Origin: Gerris lacustris
Taxonomy: Eukaryota > Arthropoda > Insecta > Hemiptera > Gerridae
Direction: 5' to 3'
DNA length: 64,000 nt
Assembly: GCA_951217055.1 (NCBI GenBank)
Contig: OX578280.1
Coordinates: forward strand, 17,399,394 to 17,463,393
The notes beneath the pieces were generated by a model, which ran no database searches, had not been told where the DNA came from, and saw nothing but the letters and a program-made list of their open reading frames with translations. The position numbers and the translations under genes were made by a program. Shown piece by piece: positions 63,421 to 64,000 of this stretch (positions are counted from its first letter, which is position 1; the number at the start of each line of letters is the position of its first letter).

Positions 63421-64000
63421 TCTCCTTTCTCTTAACATAATATACCTTTGCGATTCAACTCTTTTTACTTATTAAAATGTTTTTGTACGACAGCGATGAT
63501 GAATTTCTGTGCGTATAATGACAAAAATAAAAATTGGAACTATTTTCCAATATGGACTTTTGATATTCCATTTGCAAATAGCTATGCTATTTGCTATTTG
63601 CTATCGAATCAATCCGATTTATTTCCCTAATTTTCCTTCCGTTAACTGGACTAAGATTTATATTTGTTCTTTAAAACAAAAGAGCATTTAGGATTATACC
63701 TATAAAAAATACGTGTGTGCCGTGACTACTAAATCTGGCTCATCACAGTAAGCCCGAAAATTGTAAATTGCGTAACTCGTGAATTCATGTATCAAATAAA
63801 CATTTCTATTACTAACTGACCTACTCTCTTAGAGATATATTCAAAATAACAGAACATTTAGCTTTCTATATTTAAACCTCTATTAAACCTTTCATTACAT
63901 ACTATTTGTATCAAGTTCTCATTATTCAAACAGGTTTTTCTTTTTTTAAACACACTATTAGTGCATATTAAGTATCACTGATTTCAATTAACACTGCGGT
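63421..64000. other. A+T-rich non-coding stretch
   Basis: CAAATAGCTATGCTATTTGC around 63573 is a small imperfect palindrome. No gene is recognised. Confidence 0.45.

Overview
This window is eukaryotic, strongly A+T-rich, repeat-laden DNA with very little protein-coding sequence. It looks like an invertebrate genome, most likely an insect. The supports are a homeodomain exon with canonical GT-AG splice sites, degraded LINEs, DNA-transposon remnants of kinds common in insects, long (TA)n microsatellites, and many short inverted-repeat elements. A hemipteran-type insect is my best guess. It rests on remembered similarity of the 7.8-10.4 kb transposase to uncharacterised hemipteran proteins, not on a search.

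The only convincing host-gene feature is one internal exon on the minus strand (56460-56680). It encodes a basic/serine-rich linker and residues 1-44 of an NK-like homeodomain, resembling NK7.1, and it ends at the homeodomain 44/45 splice position. I did not see the downstream half (the KIWFQNRR region) on the minus strand below 56460. If the gene is intact, most of the window may be one very large intron. Everything else looks like intergenic or intronic repeat DNA.

Layout: 0-4.4 kb holds foldback elements, a dispersed repeat (family A) and a 40-52 bp minisatellite whose unit is an arm of an adjacent foldback element. 5.4-11.7 kb holds (TA)n tracts, a 2.56 kb DNA transposon with about 320 bp terminal inverted repeats and a broken transposase, then families D and E. 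13.4-17.9 kb holds a tRNA-like pseudogene, a TIR element (family C), a 5'-truncated LINE with poly(A) tail, and families B and F. 19-27 kb holds family A and E copies, a 50 bp tandem array, a fragment resembling the N-terminus of Crypton/KIAA1958-like recombinases, and a family F copy. 28-36 kb holds a 30 bp minisatellite split by an RTE-clade LINE with a 10 bp target duplication, plus hairpin elements. 38.9-39.8 kb is a 225 bp tandem array. 47.4-49.8 kb holds a family F element with internal 40 bp repeats, a 103 bp array and a TIR element. 50-62 kb holds more family B and C copies, the homeobox exon, and a PIF/Harbinger remnant directly upstream of that exon in transcription order.

Two themes recur. 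Several unrelated tandem arrays have units that are themselves inverted repeats, or sit in or beside inverted-repeat elements, as if foldback elements seed satellites here. Families B, C, D and E also share a core: a (CTGT)n-type tract followed by CCGATT and GAAATTTGGYAYNCATG.
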